This document shows positions 38,562-47,989 of a stretch of 64,000 bases of DNA, in pieces. The stretch is from Dechloromonas denitrificans. Lineage in GTDB: Bacteria; Pseudomonadota; Gammaproteobacteria; Burkholderiales; Rhodocyclaceae. The stretch covers positions 558,001 to 622,000 of the forward strand of contig NZ_CP075185.1 of the NCBI RefSeq assembly GCF_020510685.1, in the 5' to 3' direction. The notes beneath the pieces are model-generated. The model made no database searches. It was not told the DNA's origin and saw only the letters and a program-made list of their open reading frames with translations. The position numbers were made by a program, and so were the translations under genes. The stretch's first letter is position 1, and every line of letters starts with the position of its first letter.

Positions 38562-41500
38562 CTAATCGGCGGTGGCTTCCATCTCCCTGGCTTCGATGGG
38601 CAGCCAGACCGTGAAGGTCGTGCCCTTGCCGAGTTCGCTGCTTACCTCGATGCGGCCGCGGTGTTTCTGGACGATGCTGTAGGCCAGCGACAGGCCCAGG
38701 CCGGTGCCTTCGCCGACCGGCTTGGTGGTAAAGAAGGGATCGAAGATGCGCGTCAGGTTCTCCGGCGCGATGCCGCTGCCGGTATCGCCGATGGCGACAA
38801 ACACCTGATCGCCCTGGCGGCCGGTCCGCAGCGTGATCTCGCCCTTGTCCGGGATGGCGTGGGCGGCATTGACCAGCAGGTTCATGAACACCTGGTTGAG
38901 CTGAAACGGCACGCACCAGACCGGCGGCAGGTCGCCGTATTCCTTGTGCACGGTGCACTTGTACTTGAGCTCGTTCCAGACGATGTTGAGCGTCGAGTCG
39001 AGTCCCTGATGCAGGTCGGCCCATTGCGAATTGGCTTCGCCGGCGCGGGAAAAGTCCTTGAGATCGCGGACGATCTTGGCGACCCGGGCGAGGCCGTCCT
39101 TCGATTCGGCCATCAGCTGGACGATGTCGGTCTTCAAAAACTCGAAGTCCCGGTCACGCTTGAGCGCCCGTATGGCCGCAAGTTGGCCGGCATCGGCGCC
39201 AAGGCTGGCTTCGGCCGCTTCATAGGCGGCGGTGATCGAGAAAATGTCTTGCTGGTAGCGTTCCAGCGTACCGAGGTTGGAGGAGACGAAGCCGATCGGG
39301 TTGTTGATTTCGTGGGCGACGCCGGCGGCGAGCTGGCCGATCGAGGCCATCTTCTCCGATTGCAGCAACTGGTTCTGCGCCTCGACCAGCTTGGCGTTGA
39401 GCGCCCTGGCCTCGGCCAGCGCATGCTGCAACTCCTCTTCGGCATGCTTGCGGCTGTCGATATCGCGGACCACGGCGAGGACCCGTTCGCCGTGGTCGAC
39501 CTGCATCATTTTCAGATTGACCATGACCCAGAATTCGCGCCCGGTACTGTCGCGGGCCAACCACTCGAAGGACTGCCAGCCTTGCTCCCTGGCGCGCTGG
39601 ATGTATTCCAGCGCGGCTTCCGGCGTGTACTGCTCGTGGTTGGCCGTGAGCTTGGCCAGATCGAGAGTGAGCAGTTGCTCGCGGCTGTAGCCGTACATCC
39701 GGCAGGCCCCGGCATTGACATCGAGAACCCGGCCGTTGCTGGCATCGTGCAGGAAAATGGCATCGTTGATCGTGTCGTAGATGGTGCGGAATTTCTCCTC
39801 GCTTTCGGCCAGCGCCACTTCGATGCGCCGTCGCTCGGTAATGTCCTCCTTGACCGCCAGGTAATGGGTCACCCGGCCGTCCGGCTGGCGTATCGGGTTG
39901 ATGCCGACCAGCTCCAGGTATTCGCTGCCGTCCTTGCGCCGGTTATAGAGTTCGCCGCGCCACGGCTGGCCACGGGTCAGATTGCGCCACATTTCCTCGT
40001 AGCTGGCCTTCGGGGTCCGCCCCGAACGGAGCATGCGGGTGTTCTGGCCGAGCACCTCGGCGCGCGGGTAGCCGCTGGAATGGACGAAGGCTTCATTGAC
40101 GTATTCGATCGTCGCCTCGAGATCGGTGATGACGATGCTCACCGGACTCTGCTCGGCCGCCAGCGAAAGCTTGTGCAGCTCTTCCTGGGCCCGTTTGCGG
40201 GCGCTGATGTCGCGCGAAATCCCCTGTATCTGGCGAACCTGACCCTGTGCGTCGGTAAGCAATGTCATGACCGCCTCGGTCTCGATCAGCGTGCCGTCCT
40301 TGCGTGGCTGGGTCAGCTCGAAGTGCCGAGTACGGACCGACTGGTCGCCGGCCGCGAAGCGCCCCAGCCAATTCGGCAATTCGCTATTCATCATCTGCCA
40401 GGACTCCGGCGTCAGCAGATCCTGCATGCTTTGCTGCAGCGCTTCCGCTACCGTGTAGCCGCGCATGCGTTCGACGGCGGGGCTGACATAGATGAAGCGC
40501 TGGGTGCCCAGATCGTAGAGCCAGACGACATCGCTGCCGCTTTCGGCGAGCACGCGATAGTGTGCTTCACGGGCCCTGGCGTCCAAGGCCGTGGCGAAGA
40601 CTCGCCCGAGCGCCAGCAGCACGATCAGCAGGAAGACGGCGGCGGCGGCGATCCAGCCGAAGTTGCGCCGGGCTTCCCGATAGATTTCGCTGTCGTCCAT
40701 CTTGGTGATCAGCAGCCAGTCGGTGCCGGGAATGTCGAGCACGACGCCGAGCACCGCTTCGCCACGGTAATCGCTGCCGGCCAGCACATCGCCTTCGCCG
40801 CGCAGGGATTTGCCGGCGATCAGTCCCGGCGTGTCGACCGACAGGCGCAGGCTGAGCGGCGGCGCCGCTTGATGCCGCAAGGGGCTGAGGAAAACCACCT
40901 GGTTGCCTTCGCGGCGCGCCAGAATGCTTTCCGCGGTGTCGCTGGGCACCGGCCAGCGGTTGATCATCGGGTAAATCACCAGTTTGGGATCGAGTTGAAA
41001 CAACAGGTAGCCGATCATCTCGGAATCGCCGCTGCCTTCGAAAAACAAGGGCGCCAGGATGTCCAGCACGACATCCTCGGCGGCCTCGCCGGTTCGGTGA
41101 AAATCGACAAAGACCGGGCGGCGGGAGTCCTGCGCCTGACGGACTGCGGTGCGGTGCGGTGCATCGAATTGGGGATGGGCATGTGCATCCCCAATGAGCT
41201 GATGGCCGGCCGCGTCGTAGAGCGAGACTGCCTTGAATTCCGGATTGGCCGCCATCAGGTCGCGCAGCCGGGTCTGCAATGCCCGGCTGGGGCCGGCCGT
41301 GTCGCCGTTAGCCAATAGACGGGCAAGGTTGGGGGCGATGACCCCATCGTGGGGCTGGGTCAGCATGATCACCCGGTCATCAAGCCAGCGCTTGATATCC
41401 CAGGATTTCAGCGAGGCGACCGAATACAGCTGTTGCTCGGCCATATCGTGTGCATGGTGGTAGAGCAGCGTGTGGATGCGGTAAAGACCCGCGCCCAGCA

Positions 41501-41573
41501 GCACGATCAGCGCTGCAATGGCGACCAGCCACTGGCGGCTGGTCGGCACGAATGCGTTGTCACGCTCGGACAT
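38562..41573 (-). CDS. PAS domain sensor histidine kinase
   Basis: 1003-residue orphan kinase. One membrane helix near residues 13-33, a periplasmic sensor of about 270 residues (dCache-like), a second helix near 305-325, then three PAS units (the first around LYDLGTQRFIYVSPAVERM, the second with LGQNTRMLRSGRTP, the third with VLDVNAGACRMYGYSREQL), and a kinase core with GVAHEINNPIGF, NLLVNAAHAIPDKG, DTGSGI and GEGTGLGLSLAYSIV. No response regulator is adjacent. The kinase core is close to that of the kinase at 17181-18764. ATG 41573 has GAGGC eight bases upstream. Confidence 0.93.
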   Translation of the reverse strand: MSERDNAFVPTSRQWLVAIAALIVLLGAGLYRIHTLLYHHAHDMAEQQLYSVASLKSWDIKRWLDDRVIMLTQPHDGVIAPNLARLLANGDTAGPSRALQTRLRDLMAANPEFKAVSLYDAAGHQLIGDAHAHPQFDAPHRTAVRQAQDSRRPVFVDFHRTGEAAEDVVLDILAPLFFEGSGDSEMIGYLLFQLDPKLVIYPMINRWPVPSDTAESILARREGNQVVFLSPLRHQAAPPLSLRLSVDTPGLIAGKSLRGEGDVLAGSDYRGEAVLGVVLDIPGTDWLLITKMDDSEIYREARRNFGWIAAAAVFLLIVLLALGRVFATALDARAREAHYRVLAESGSDVVWLYDLGTQRFIYVSPAVERMRGYTVAEALQQSMQDLLTPESWQMMNSELPNWLGRFAAGDQSVRTRHFELTQPRKDGTLIETEAVMTLLTDAQGQVRQIQGISRDISARKRAQEELHKLSLAAEQSPVSIVITDLEATIEYVNEAFVHSSGYPRAEVLGQNTRMLRSGRTPKASYEEMWRNLTRGQPWRGELYNRRKDGSEYLELVGINPIRQPDGRVTHYLAVKEDITERRRIEVALAESEEKFRTIYDTINDAIFLHDASNGRVLDVNAGACRMYGYSREQLLTLDLAKLTANHEQYTPEAALEYIQRAREQGWQSFEWLARDSTGREFWVMVNLKMMQVDHGERVLAVVRDIDSRKHAEEELQHALAEARALNAKLVEAQNQLLQSEKMASIGQLAAGVAHEINNPIGFVSSNLGTLERYQQDIFSITAAYEAAEASLGADAGQLAAIRALKRDRDFEFLKTDIVQLMAESKDGLARVAKIVRDLKDFSRAGEANSQWADLHQGLDSTLNIVWNELKYKCTVHKEYGDLPPVWCVPFQLNQVFMNLLVNAAHAIPDKGEITLRTGRQGDQVFVAIGDTGSGIAPENLTRIFDPFFTTKPVGEGTGLGLSLAYSIVQKHRGRIEVSSELGKGTTFTVWLPIEAREMEATAD

Positions 41574-41786
41574 GTTGTTTTGCCTCGTTACTGGCACGCC
41601 GGGTGCCATCTTTATTGCCATTTGCTTTTGATACTACCCTGAAAAATGTCGTTTTCGGCTTCCCCAAACCGGGCGGCCGGCGCGATTTTGATCGCTTTCG
41701 AATCGGCAGTTGACCAGGAGCAAAGGCCGAAAGGCCGCATGGGTCTATAAATGGTAGTGATTCCAAAGAGTAAGGAGTGTCATATC

Positions 41787-42278
41787 ATGAAGTCGCTATA
41801 CGCAGTCTTTCTCTCCGTCTTCCTGGCCCTGTCCTCCGGCATGGCCATGGCGCAAGTGCCGGTTGTCGCGCAAGGCAACCACGACTCCTTGTTGACCAGT
41901 CCCGACCCGAAACTGGCCCGCAACAAGAGGCTTGTTTACGATTTCTGGCGCGAAGTGGTCGAAGCCGGACACGTCGATCAGGTCGGCAAGTACGTCACGG
42001 AGGGCTATATCCAGCACAACCCGAACGTCGAAACCGGCCGCACCGCGCTGGTTCAGCAGATCGCCAAGAACGTCAAGCCACAGGCTGTCCAGCCGCGGGT
42101 CCTGGCCCCGCTGGTCGCCGTCGTTGCCGAAGGAAACTTCGTGATGGTCAGCTTGGTCAGCGAAGTGGCCGACAGCAAGAACCCGGCGAAGAAACACACC
42201 ACCACATGGTTCGATCTGTTCCGCATCGAAGACGGGAAGATCGCCGAGCACTGGGACTCCGCGCTGAAACTTCAATGA
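41787..42278 (+). CDS. secreted NTF2/SnoaL-like protein
   Basis: 163 residues with a signal peptide (MKSLYAVFLSVFLALSSG, cleavage after AMA near residue 22) followed by a SnoaL-like fold: LVYDFWREVVEAGHVDQVGKY, EGYIQHNPNVETG and WFDLFRIEDGKIAEHWDS. Such proteins bind small hydrophobic molecules; the ligand is unknown. AAGGAG precedes the start. It is monocistronic with a strong terminator. Confidence 0.88.
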   Translation: MKSLYAVFLSVFLALSSGMAMAQVPVVAQGNHDSLLTSPDPKLARNKRLVYDFWREVVEAGHVDQVGKYVTEGYIQHNPNVETGRTALVQQIAKNVKPQAVQPRVLAPLVAVVAEGNFVMVSLVSEVADSKNPAKKHTTTWFDLFRIEDGKIAEHWDSALKLQ

Positions 42279-42298
42279 GTTAAGCGCTGGCCCAAAAG

Positions 42299-42333
42299 AA
42301 AAGGGAAGGCATGTTGTCATGCCTTCCCTTTTT
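42299..42333. terminator. bidirectional rho-independent terminator
   Basis: AAAAGGGAAGGCATG and CATGCCTTCCCTTTT form a perfect 15-bp stem with a TTGT loop, with As before and Ts after. It lies between the convergent NTF2-like and BcsS-like genes. Confidence 0.95.
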
Positions 42334-42351
42334 ATCAAGCGACTGAGCGAA

Positions 42352-43068
42352 TCAGAAGGTCGCCGACAATTCCATCGCCACGTAAGGCGTATAACCTGCG
42401 CTGGTTCGCTCGGTCTTCGCCTGGCCGGCAGAAATGGACAGCAAGGCCGGCAACAGCGTGCGGAAATTCAGGAAGACGCCAAGGCGTTGCTCATCGACCT
42501 GGCGATCGCCGCTCAGGAGAATTTCCGGTCCGACGACGTAGCCCGCGAAATCGCGACCGGCCCGCCCGCGCACCCAGTAACGGTCGCGTGCCGTGCTGTA
42601 GGTGGCAATCAGGTTTCCATAGTACGGAGCGGCAAAGTCGGTTTCGATCTCGCCGCGGACCTTGGCGCCGAAATGGTCGCCGCGGTTGCGGTCATAGGTG
42701 TTTTCCGGGGACAGATCGTTCCCTTCGTACTCGGCACCGACATAACCGCGCAGCGTGACCGCGGTGAGCACTTTCTGGTAGCCGAACAGGGCTTCGACGG
42801 CGGTGTAGTCGCCCTTGACCTCGCCGCCAGCAACAGCCGCGCTGCTGTACTTGTATTTGCCGCCGAAAGCGACTGCGCGGGCAATGAAACCGTCATCAAG
42901 CACATGTTTGCCGAAGTGGTGCGTCAGACCGAGATAGCCGTAAGCCGATTTTTCGCGGGCATCCACGCCGACCAGAACCCCGGTCTTTGTTTCCTCGGCC
43001 CTGACCAGGCCCGGCGTCAGAAGGAGAGAGCTGGCCAGCAACAACGGCAGCATTACGTTAGATCGCAT
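42352..43068 (-). CDS. BcsS-like outer membrane protein
   Basis: 238 residues: signal peptide (residues ~1-24, ending LVRAEE), then alternating beta strands such as KTGVLVGVDAREKSAYGYLG and LRGYVGAEYEGNDLSPE, ending in the outer-membrane-type C-terminal phenylalanine (ELSATF). The pattern fits the family annotated cellulose biosynthesis protein BcsS. No other bcs genes are in the window, so a cellulose role is not supported by context. ATG 43068 has GAGGTG just upstream. Confidence 0.75.
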   Translation of the reverse strand: MRSNVMLPLLLASSLLLTPGLVRAEETKTGVLVGVDAREKSAYGYLGLTHHFGKHVLDDGFIARAVAFGGKYKYSSAAVAGGEVKGDYTAVEALFGYQKVLTAVTLRGYVGAEYEGNDLSPENTYDRNRGDHFGAKVRGEIETDFAAPYYGNLIATYSTARDRYWVRGRAGRDFAGYVVGPEILLSGDRQVDEQRLGVFLNFRTLLPALLSISAGQAKTERTSAGYTPYVAMELSATF

Positions 43069-43237
43069 ATCAATCACCTCAAAAACGTCAATACAGAAAA
43101 ATTTATCAATCTATGTTCCCGACAAGTATAAAACAGCTTGGCATTGCCTCCTCTTGAAACGTGCTGCCCGAATCGACGTTAATCCTTGGTTTTTGACGTA
43201 TTTGCATCAAAATGCCCTAAAAATCAGGGATCCCGTA

Positions 43238-45466
43238 TCAGTTTCCGTTGTTTTGGGACAGGCCCGGTTCAAACGAGAGCAGCGAGTACTCGATCGCGCC
43301 GGACGGGTATTCGGCGCGCAGGAATACCGGCCCGCGCAGGCGTTCGAAACGGCATGTCAGGACGCTTGGACAGAGCGGGTCGCTGCTTTCGAAGCTGGCC
43401 TTGATAACGATTGCCCCCTGGAATTGCGGGACTTCCTGGCATTCGTAATGGCCCTTCGGGAAATGCTTGCCGAAAAACGGCGCCAGCGAGTCTGCAAACC
43501 CCATGCCGGAGACCAGTAGCGGCGGCACGTCATCCCAGGTCATGCCAACCTGCGAAGCGTAAGGAATGCACGGCGTCGCCATGCCGAACAGCCGGAGAAA
43601 CGAGGATTGCACCCGCTCGAGCTCGGTGATCCGCCAGGCATCCGGGTCGAGCGAGGCGAGCAGGCGTCCGCCCTTTCCGGCATCGAAGCGATACCGGCCA
43701 GCCTCGTCGAGCGTCACCGCGATCCTGGTCGTGCGATCGGCATTCGCCTGACGCAGTCGGGCCGGCACATCGCCGGATATCGCGCAGAACCAGACAGCCG
43801 AGCCGGGCATCATCGTCGATAGCAGGCTGTACACTTGCGGATTCGGCGTAGCCGCCTCGAGCAGGCTGTCGCGAATCGGGATGCCGGAAGCTGTCCAGCG
43901 CAGCCATGCCCCGCTGCTGTCGTTATGGGACAGATAGTTGGCCAGTTTGAATGGCTTGGTCGGGGCGCCAACTTTCGCTGCAACCTGAATCTGCATGTGC
44001 AGATGCGGCTCGGGCGAGCGCCCTGAATTGCCGACGCGCCCGATGATCGTCCCGGGCTCGACGCGGCTTCCGACGCTGACGCCAATCGAGCCGCGCATCA
44101 AATGGGCAACCAGAAGCCAGCCGTCGCGCTCCAGACGAATCACCACATGGTTGCCCCAGTTGTCGGCAAAATTCGAGCCGCCCAACGGATTGTCCGGAAC
44201 ATCGTTTCTGACCCGCTCGATGATTCCGGCGACCGGCGAAAGCACCGTGGCCCCCCAGATCGACTCATTTTCACCGGCGCCGCCATCGTGGCCGGCGGGG
44301 CGTTGAAAATCGAAGGCGTGGCTCCAGGCGCCGGCATGGGTTATACCCCCGGCGAATCCCTGGGAAACCCGCAACGGCCCGCTGAGCGGAACGGCCAGCA
44401 AGGGATCGCTGTCGCCAAACCGCTGAGCCAGGCAGGCGTCGCGACACCAGGCCACTTCCGGCGGAAAGCGCGACGAGCTGTAGCGCTTGGCGACGGCATT
44501 GCGGCCGGCCAGCATCAGTGCGCCGATCCCGAGCCAGATGGTCAACATCGACGAAATGGGCAGGTAAGAGATTGAACCGCCGGCGAAAACCACCTGCAGC
44601 GTCAATCCGACGAAGGAGCACAGCACGCCGGCGATCAGCGAAATCAGCAGGGTCTTCCGGGTGGGCAGGAACAACACTGCGCCCAGGGCGACGCCGACCA
44701 GGAAGAAGTTGTAGGACAGCGGCAGGAAAAAGTACGGGAAGCCGAGCGCCTGGAAGGCCAGGCCGGCTAGCGCGCCACTGCTCCAGGCGATGACGCCGGT
44801 AAGGAATGCGGCCCGCGACCAGAGCAGCATGGCCAGGCAGACCAGCGCCCCGAACTGGAGCGATGGCGAATAAACCAGCCCGCCCATCGAACGGACGAAA
44901 GATTCAAGCCAGCCCAATGCATCGGTCGGCTGCAGCCACGGCGCCATGGTGGCAGAGGCCAGTACGGTGCAATTCGGGCATAGCACGAACAGACAACTGG
45001 CGACCACGCAATAGCCGGTAGCCATGACCGGAAAGCGCGAGGTTTGAAGCACGGCCATCGCCGCTCCGGTGACGATGGCGGCAGTCCCGGCCGCCAACAC
45101 GGCAACCATCAGTTGTACCCACAGGGGCATGCTCACCGCGCTGGTCAACCAGGCGGTGGCTACCGCGGAGAGCAAGGCGTTGGCCTTGATGCCCGCTCCC
45201 TGGCTGGGTGCGTCGCCCAGCCGGAGAAGCCGCTTGCAAGCCATGCCGACGCCGAGTCCCAGCACGCCGAAGGCGCCCAGGCGCGGATTGGCGAACAGGG
45301 CCGCCCACAGGATCAAGCCGATCCACGGATTCGAAATGAAGAAAATGCTACCCAAGCCGTATCCGAGTTGGCGAAGGAATTCTTTGATCCCGTCTAGCGG
45401 GGCCCACCGGCCATGCCGAATCGTCTTGCCCGGCAGCCAGTTCCCAGCGATGCTCGACGACCTCAT
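43238..45466 (-). CDS. urea transporter / M23 metallopeptidase fusion
   Basis: 742 residues in two recognisable parts. Residues ~35-325 form a urea-transporter-like membrane domain of about ten helices (FFISNPWIGLILWAALF, CPNCTVLAS, PSLQFGALV). Residues ~360-505 are an M23 peptidase with HAFDFQRP, VLSPVAGIIE, VVIRLERDGWLLVAHL and PEPHLHMQIQ, supplying the expected zinc ligands. About 230 further residues have no clear family. The peptidase should face the periplasm. AGGAGG precedes the start, and the gene begins 10 bp after the PLP decarboxylase. Whether the transporter part moves urea or another small amide is open. Confidence 0.85.
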   Translation of the reverse strand: MRSSSIAGNWLPGKTIRHGRWAPLDGIKEFLRQLGYGLGSIFFISNPWIGLILWAALFANPRLGAFGVLGLGVGMACKRLLRLGDAPSQGAGIKANALLSAVATAWLTSAVSMPLWVQLMVAVLAAGTAAIVTGAAMAVLQTSRFPVMATGYCVVASCLFVLCPNCTVLASATMAPWLQPTDALGWLESFVRSMGGLVYSPSLQFGALVCLAMLLWSRAAFLTGVIAWSSGALAGLAFQALGFPYFFLPLSYNFFLVGVALGAVLFLPTRKTLLISLIAGVLCSFVGLTLQVVFAGGSISYLPISSMLTIWLGIGALMLAGRNAVAKRYSSSRFPPEVAWCRDACLAQRFGDSDPLLAVPLSGPLRVSQGFAGGITHAGAWSHAFDFQRPAGHDGGAGENESIWGATVLSPVAGIIERVRNDVPDNPLGGSNFADNWGNHVVIRLERDGWLLVAHLMRGSIGVSVGSRVEPGTIIGRVGNSGRSPEPHLHMQIQVAAKVGAPTKPFKLANYLSHNDSSGAWLRWTASGIPIRDSLLEAATPNPQVYSLLSTMMPGSAVWFCAISGDVPARLRQANADRTTRIAVTLDEAGRYRFDAGKGGRLLASLDPDAWRITELERVQSSFLRLFGMATPCIPYASQVGMTWDDVPPLLVSGMGFADSLAPFFGKHFPKGHYECQEVPQFQGAIVIKASFESSDPLCPSVLTCRFERLRGPVFLRAEYPSGAIEYSLLSFEPGLSQNNGN

Positions 45467-45476
45467 GATGACCTCC

Positions 45477-46904
45477 TCAGGTCTTCAGGTGGGCGGGAAG
45501 GCGCTCGGGTCCGTCAACATCGTTGAGCACTTCGCGCCGCCTGATCAGTTCCGGTACGCCCTGCTGATTGATCATGATCACCGCCGGGCGGTAGGTAATG
45601 AATTGCATAGATTGGGTCACGTTGTAGGCGCCGACCGGATGCAGCGTCAGCACATCGCCAACATTCAGGGGCGGCAGGTCGACGCTGTAGCGCACGACAT
45701 CGATCGCCATGCACAACGGCCCGTACAGTCGAACCGGGGAGAGCGGGGCATTGCGCGCCTCGGCCGGATAGACGTTGATCTGATACCACGCCCCGGTGTA
45801 CAACAAGGTGACGCCGGCATCGATCAGATAACTTGCCTTGGCATCGTCGCCAAGGATCAGCTGTTCCTTGTAATCCCGCAGCGACCAATCGGCCCCGGTG
45901 ACCACCGGATGCCGCACGCCCTTGACCGCGACGACCGAGGTGAGCAGGTAGCCGGCTTCGTCGATCAGATGGCGACCGGTTTCGAAGCGCAAGGCCGGCC
46001 GCAACTTGGGTGGCAATTCGTTGAGGACCGCGGCGACCGCATCGGCGTAGCGTTCGATCGCCGGAATCAACAGCTCGGGTGCCCCGACCATGCCATGCAA
46101 CAAACTTTGCGACGGGAAGCCGCCGCCAAGATTGAGGCAGGGGACGAGATGCTGATACTCGACCCGGATCTGTTCGCGCAGTGCGACCAGTTTCCGGGCC
46201 GCGATGCCATAGGCCGCCGGTTCGAGGATGTAGGTTCCGATATGGGTATGCAGGGTGTGCAGTTGCAGCTTCGGGTTGGCGACGATTCTGGCGGCGACCC
46301 GGCCGGCTTCGCCGGACTCCAGGGAGAAACCGAATTTCGACCAGATCGGGCGGATGCCCGCATCGAGCCAGACGCGAATGCCGACATTGAGCGGTTGCGG
46401 GATGTCCTTGACCAGTTCCTCGATCAGGCACAGCTCATCCCAGTTGTCGATCTGGATCAGGGCCCCTTCGCGAATCGCCACTTCGAGGATGGCGCGTGGC
46501 TTGTAGGGGCCATTGAAGACGATGTCCTTGCCGGCAATGCCGAGTTTTCTGGCCTTCTCGTATTCGAAGTCGGACACCACCTCGGCAATCCAGCCTTCCT
46601 GGTGGAAAACCTGGCAAACGGCTGCCAGGTAATTCGTCTTGTATGACCAGGCAAAGCTGGTGTTCGGATAGCGGCTCTTGAAGGCTTCGCGCAAATGGCG
46701 CGCCTTCTCCCTGATTTGATGTTCGGAAAAGACAAACAGGGGGGAACCGAATTTTTCGACGAGTTCGGCGACCGGTATCCCGTCGATCCCGAACAGGGTT
46801 TTCGAGGTCACGCCGCGTGCGTAGAAGTTCCGGTCAGCCGCCGCACTGGGGCCGATGCGGCCGAGTTCGTTGCTGATTTCAGGGGGAAGATAGTTGTCGC
46901 TCAT
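45477..46904 (-). CDS. fold-type III PLP-dependent decarboxylase
   Basis: 475 residues of the LysA/alanine-racemase-fold decarboxylase family. PLP lysine in FAWSYKTNYLAAV near residue 89, the HTHIGTY histidine, LNLGGGFP phosphate region, and the C-terminal GPLCMAIDVV. In diaminopimelate decarboxylases the last motif is GPxCESxD; here ES is MA, so DAP is an unlikely substrate. Related enzymes act on diamines and on carrier-bound glutamate (BtrK). It overlaps the ATP-grasp gene by 4 bp (ATGA). Confidence 0.88.
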   Translation of the reverse strand: MSDNYLPPEISNELGRIGPSAAADRNFYARGVTSKTLFGIDGIPVAELVEKFGSPLFVFSEHQIREKARHLREAFKSRYPNTSFAWSYKTNYLAAVCQVFHQEGWIAEVVSDFEYEKARKLGIAGKDIVFNGPYKPRAILEVAIREGALIQIDNWDELCLIEELVKDIPQPLNVGIRVWLDAGIRPIWSKFGFSLESGEAGRVAARIVANPKLQLHTLHTHIGTYILEPAAYGIAARKLVALREQIRVEYQHLVPCLNLGGGFPSQSLLHGMVGAPELLIPAIERYADAVAAVLNELPPKLRPALRFETGRHLIDEAGYLLTSVVAVKGVRHPVVTGADWSLRDYKEQLILGDDAKASYLIDAGVTLLYTGAWYQINVYPAEARNAPLSPVRLYGPLCMAIDVVRYSVDLPPLNVGDVLTLHPVGAYNVTQSMQFITYRPAVIMINQQGVPELIRRREVLNDVDGPERLPAHLKT

Positions 46905-47989
46905 TTTCTTAACTCCGAACCGCTTTGTTCAGGGCGTAACGTTCGCTCACCGCTGGTTGCCATGGCGGCGAAACCAGCAAAATCGTCGACCAGATCGACG
47001 CTGTGCCGAACGAACATCTGCCCCGCCGTACATTTGCCGGATTGACTCGCCGGCCGGTCTAAAAGTCGCTCGAGCAGCAAGGCCGGCATGTTGCATCCGA
47101 GTTGCGACGGGAAGTCGATCCATGCCGGGAAGCGGGGATTGATTTCAAACAGGGTATAGGGCTTGCCATTTCCCTTGAGGAATTCAAGCTCGAACGGACC
47201 GTTCCACTTGAGCTCCTTGATGATCGCCGCGGCCAGGCGATCAAGTTCCGGATTGGCGACGACGATGCCGCCAAAGCCTTTGCCATGCGAGGTACGCAGC
47301 AGTTTTCTGATTGAACAGCTCTGGACTATCGCCCCCTTGCCATCGCCGACGCCGGTGACGTTGTACTCTTCGCCGACGATCATTTCCTGGACGATCAGCG
47401 GCCAGCCCCAGACGCGGACGATGTCCTGATAGGCGGCCGGCAGATCCAGCCCGGAATTGACCAGTTGCGCTTCATAGAGGCGGCCCTTGACGTAGACCGG
47501 ATAGCCGATTTCCCCGGCGTACTGCGCCACGGCGTAATCGTTCATGGCCACCCGGGTTTCCGGTGCCGGCACGCCGATCTTGCGGCAAAGGTTGTACAGG
47601 TTGGATTTGTGACGACCTTCGAAGGCCTTCAGTGACGGCAGCAGACAGCGGATGCCGAGTTTGCCGAGCGGCGCCTGGATTTCGATGTAATTCTCGATTT
47701 CGGAATCAAGGCAAGGAATGACCGCCGAGAGTTCCTCGTTGCGGTCGATCTCGGTCAGACGTTCGAGCAAGGCCTGCACGCCTGCGCCGGGATAGGGAAT
47801 CAGGTAGGCGACATCAGGGTGGTCAAGTCCCTGTCCATACAGGCTGCTTTCCAGCGGGTCGTAGGACAGACCGACAATGCGGATATCCGGAAAGTGCCGC
47901 CGCAAACTGGCGATCACCGCCGCCCCCGGTTGGGGGTTTTCGCCGCGATGCAATCCGCTGACGGCAACAACTAATTTTTCGCTTTTCAT
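46901..47989 (-). CDS. ATP-grasp domain ligase
   Basis: 362-residue ATP-grasp protein. Central features are EGRHKSNLYNLCRKIGVPAP, GYPVYVKGRLYEAQ (nucleotide-binding lysine), VQEMIVGEEYNVTGVGD, and the metal-binding FELEFLKGNGKPYTLFEINPRFPAW. Ligases of this kind couple a carboxylate to an amine or thiol through an acyl phosphate. Substrates unknown. ATG 47989 overlaps the stop of the PqqD-like gene; its stop overlaps the decarboxylase start, so the three are tightly coupled. Confidence 0.9.
   Translation of the reverse strand: MKSEKLVVAVSGLHRGENPQPGAAVIASLRRHFPDIRIVGLSYDPLESSLYGQGLDHPDVAYLIPYPGAGVQALLERLTEIDRNEELSAVIPCLDSEIENYIEIQAPLGKLGIRCLLPSLKAFEGRHKSNLYNLCRKIGVPAPETRVAMNDYAVAQYAGEIGYPVYVKGRLYEAQLVNSGLDLPAAYQDIVRVWGWPLIVQEMIVGEEYNVTGVGDGKGAIVQSCSIRKLLRTSHGKGFGGIVVANPELDRLAAAIIKELKWNGPFELEFLKGNGKPYTLFEINPRFPAWIDFPSQLGCNMPALLLERLLDRPASQSGKCTAGQMFVRHSVDLVDDFAGFAAMATSGERTLRPEQSGSELRK

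Noticed and set aside
38457..41318. 953-codon plus-strand frame opposite the PAS kinase
   Set aside because: The opposite strand encodes a complete PAS/HisKA/HATPase protein; the plus-strand translation has no motifs.
45477..46904. Assignment as diaminopimelate decarboxylase (lysA)
   Set aside because: The specificity motif is altered and the gene context is not lysine biosynthesis.
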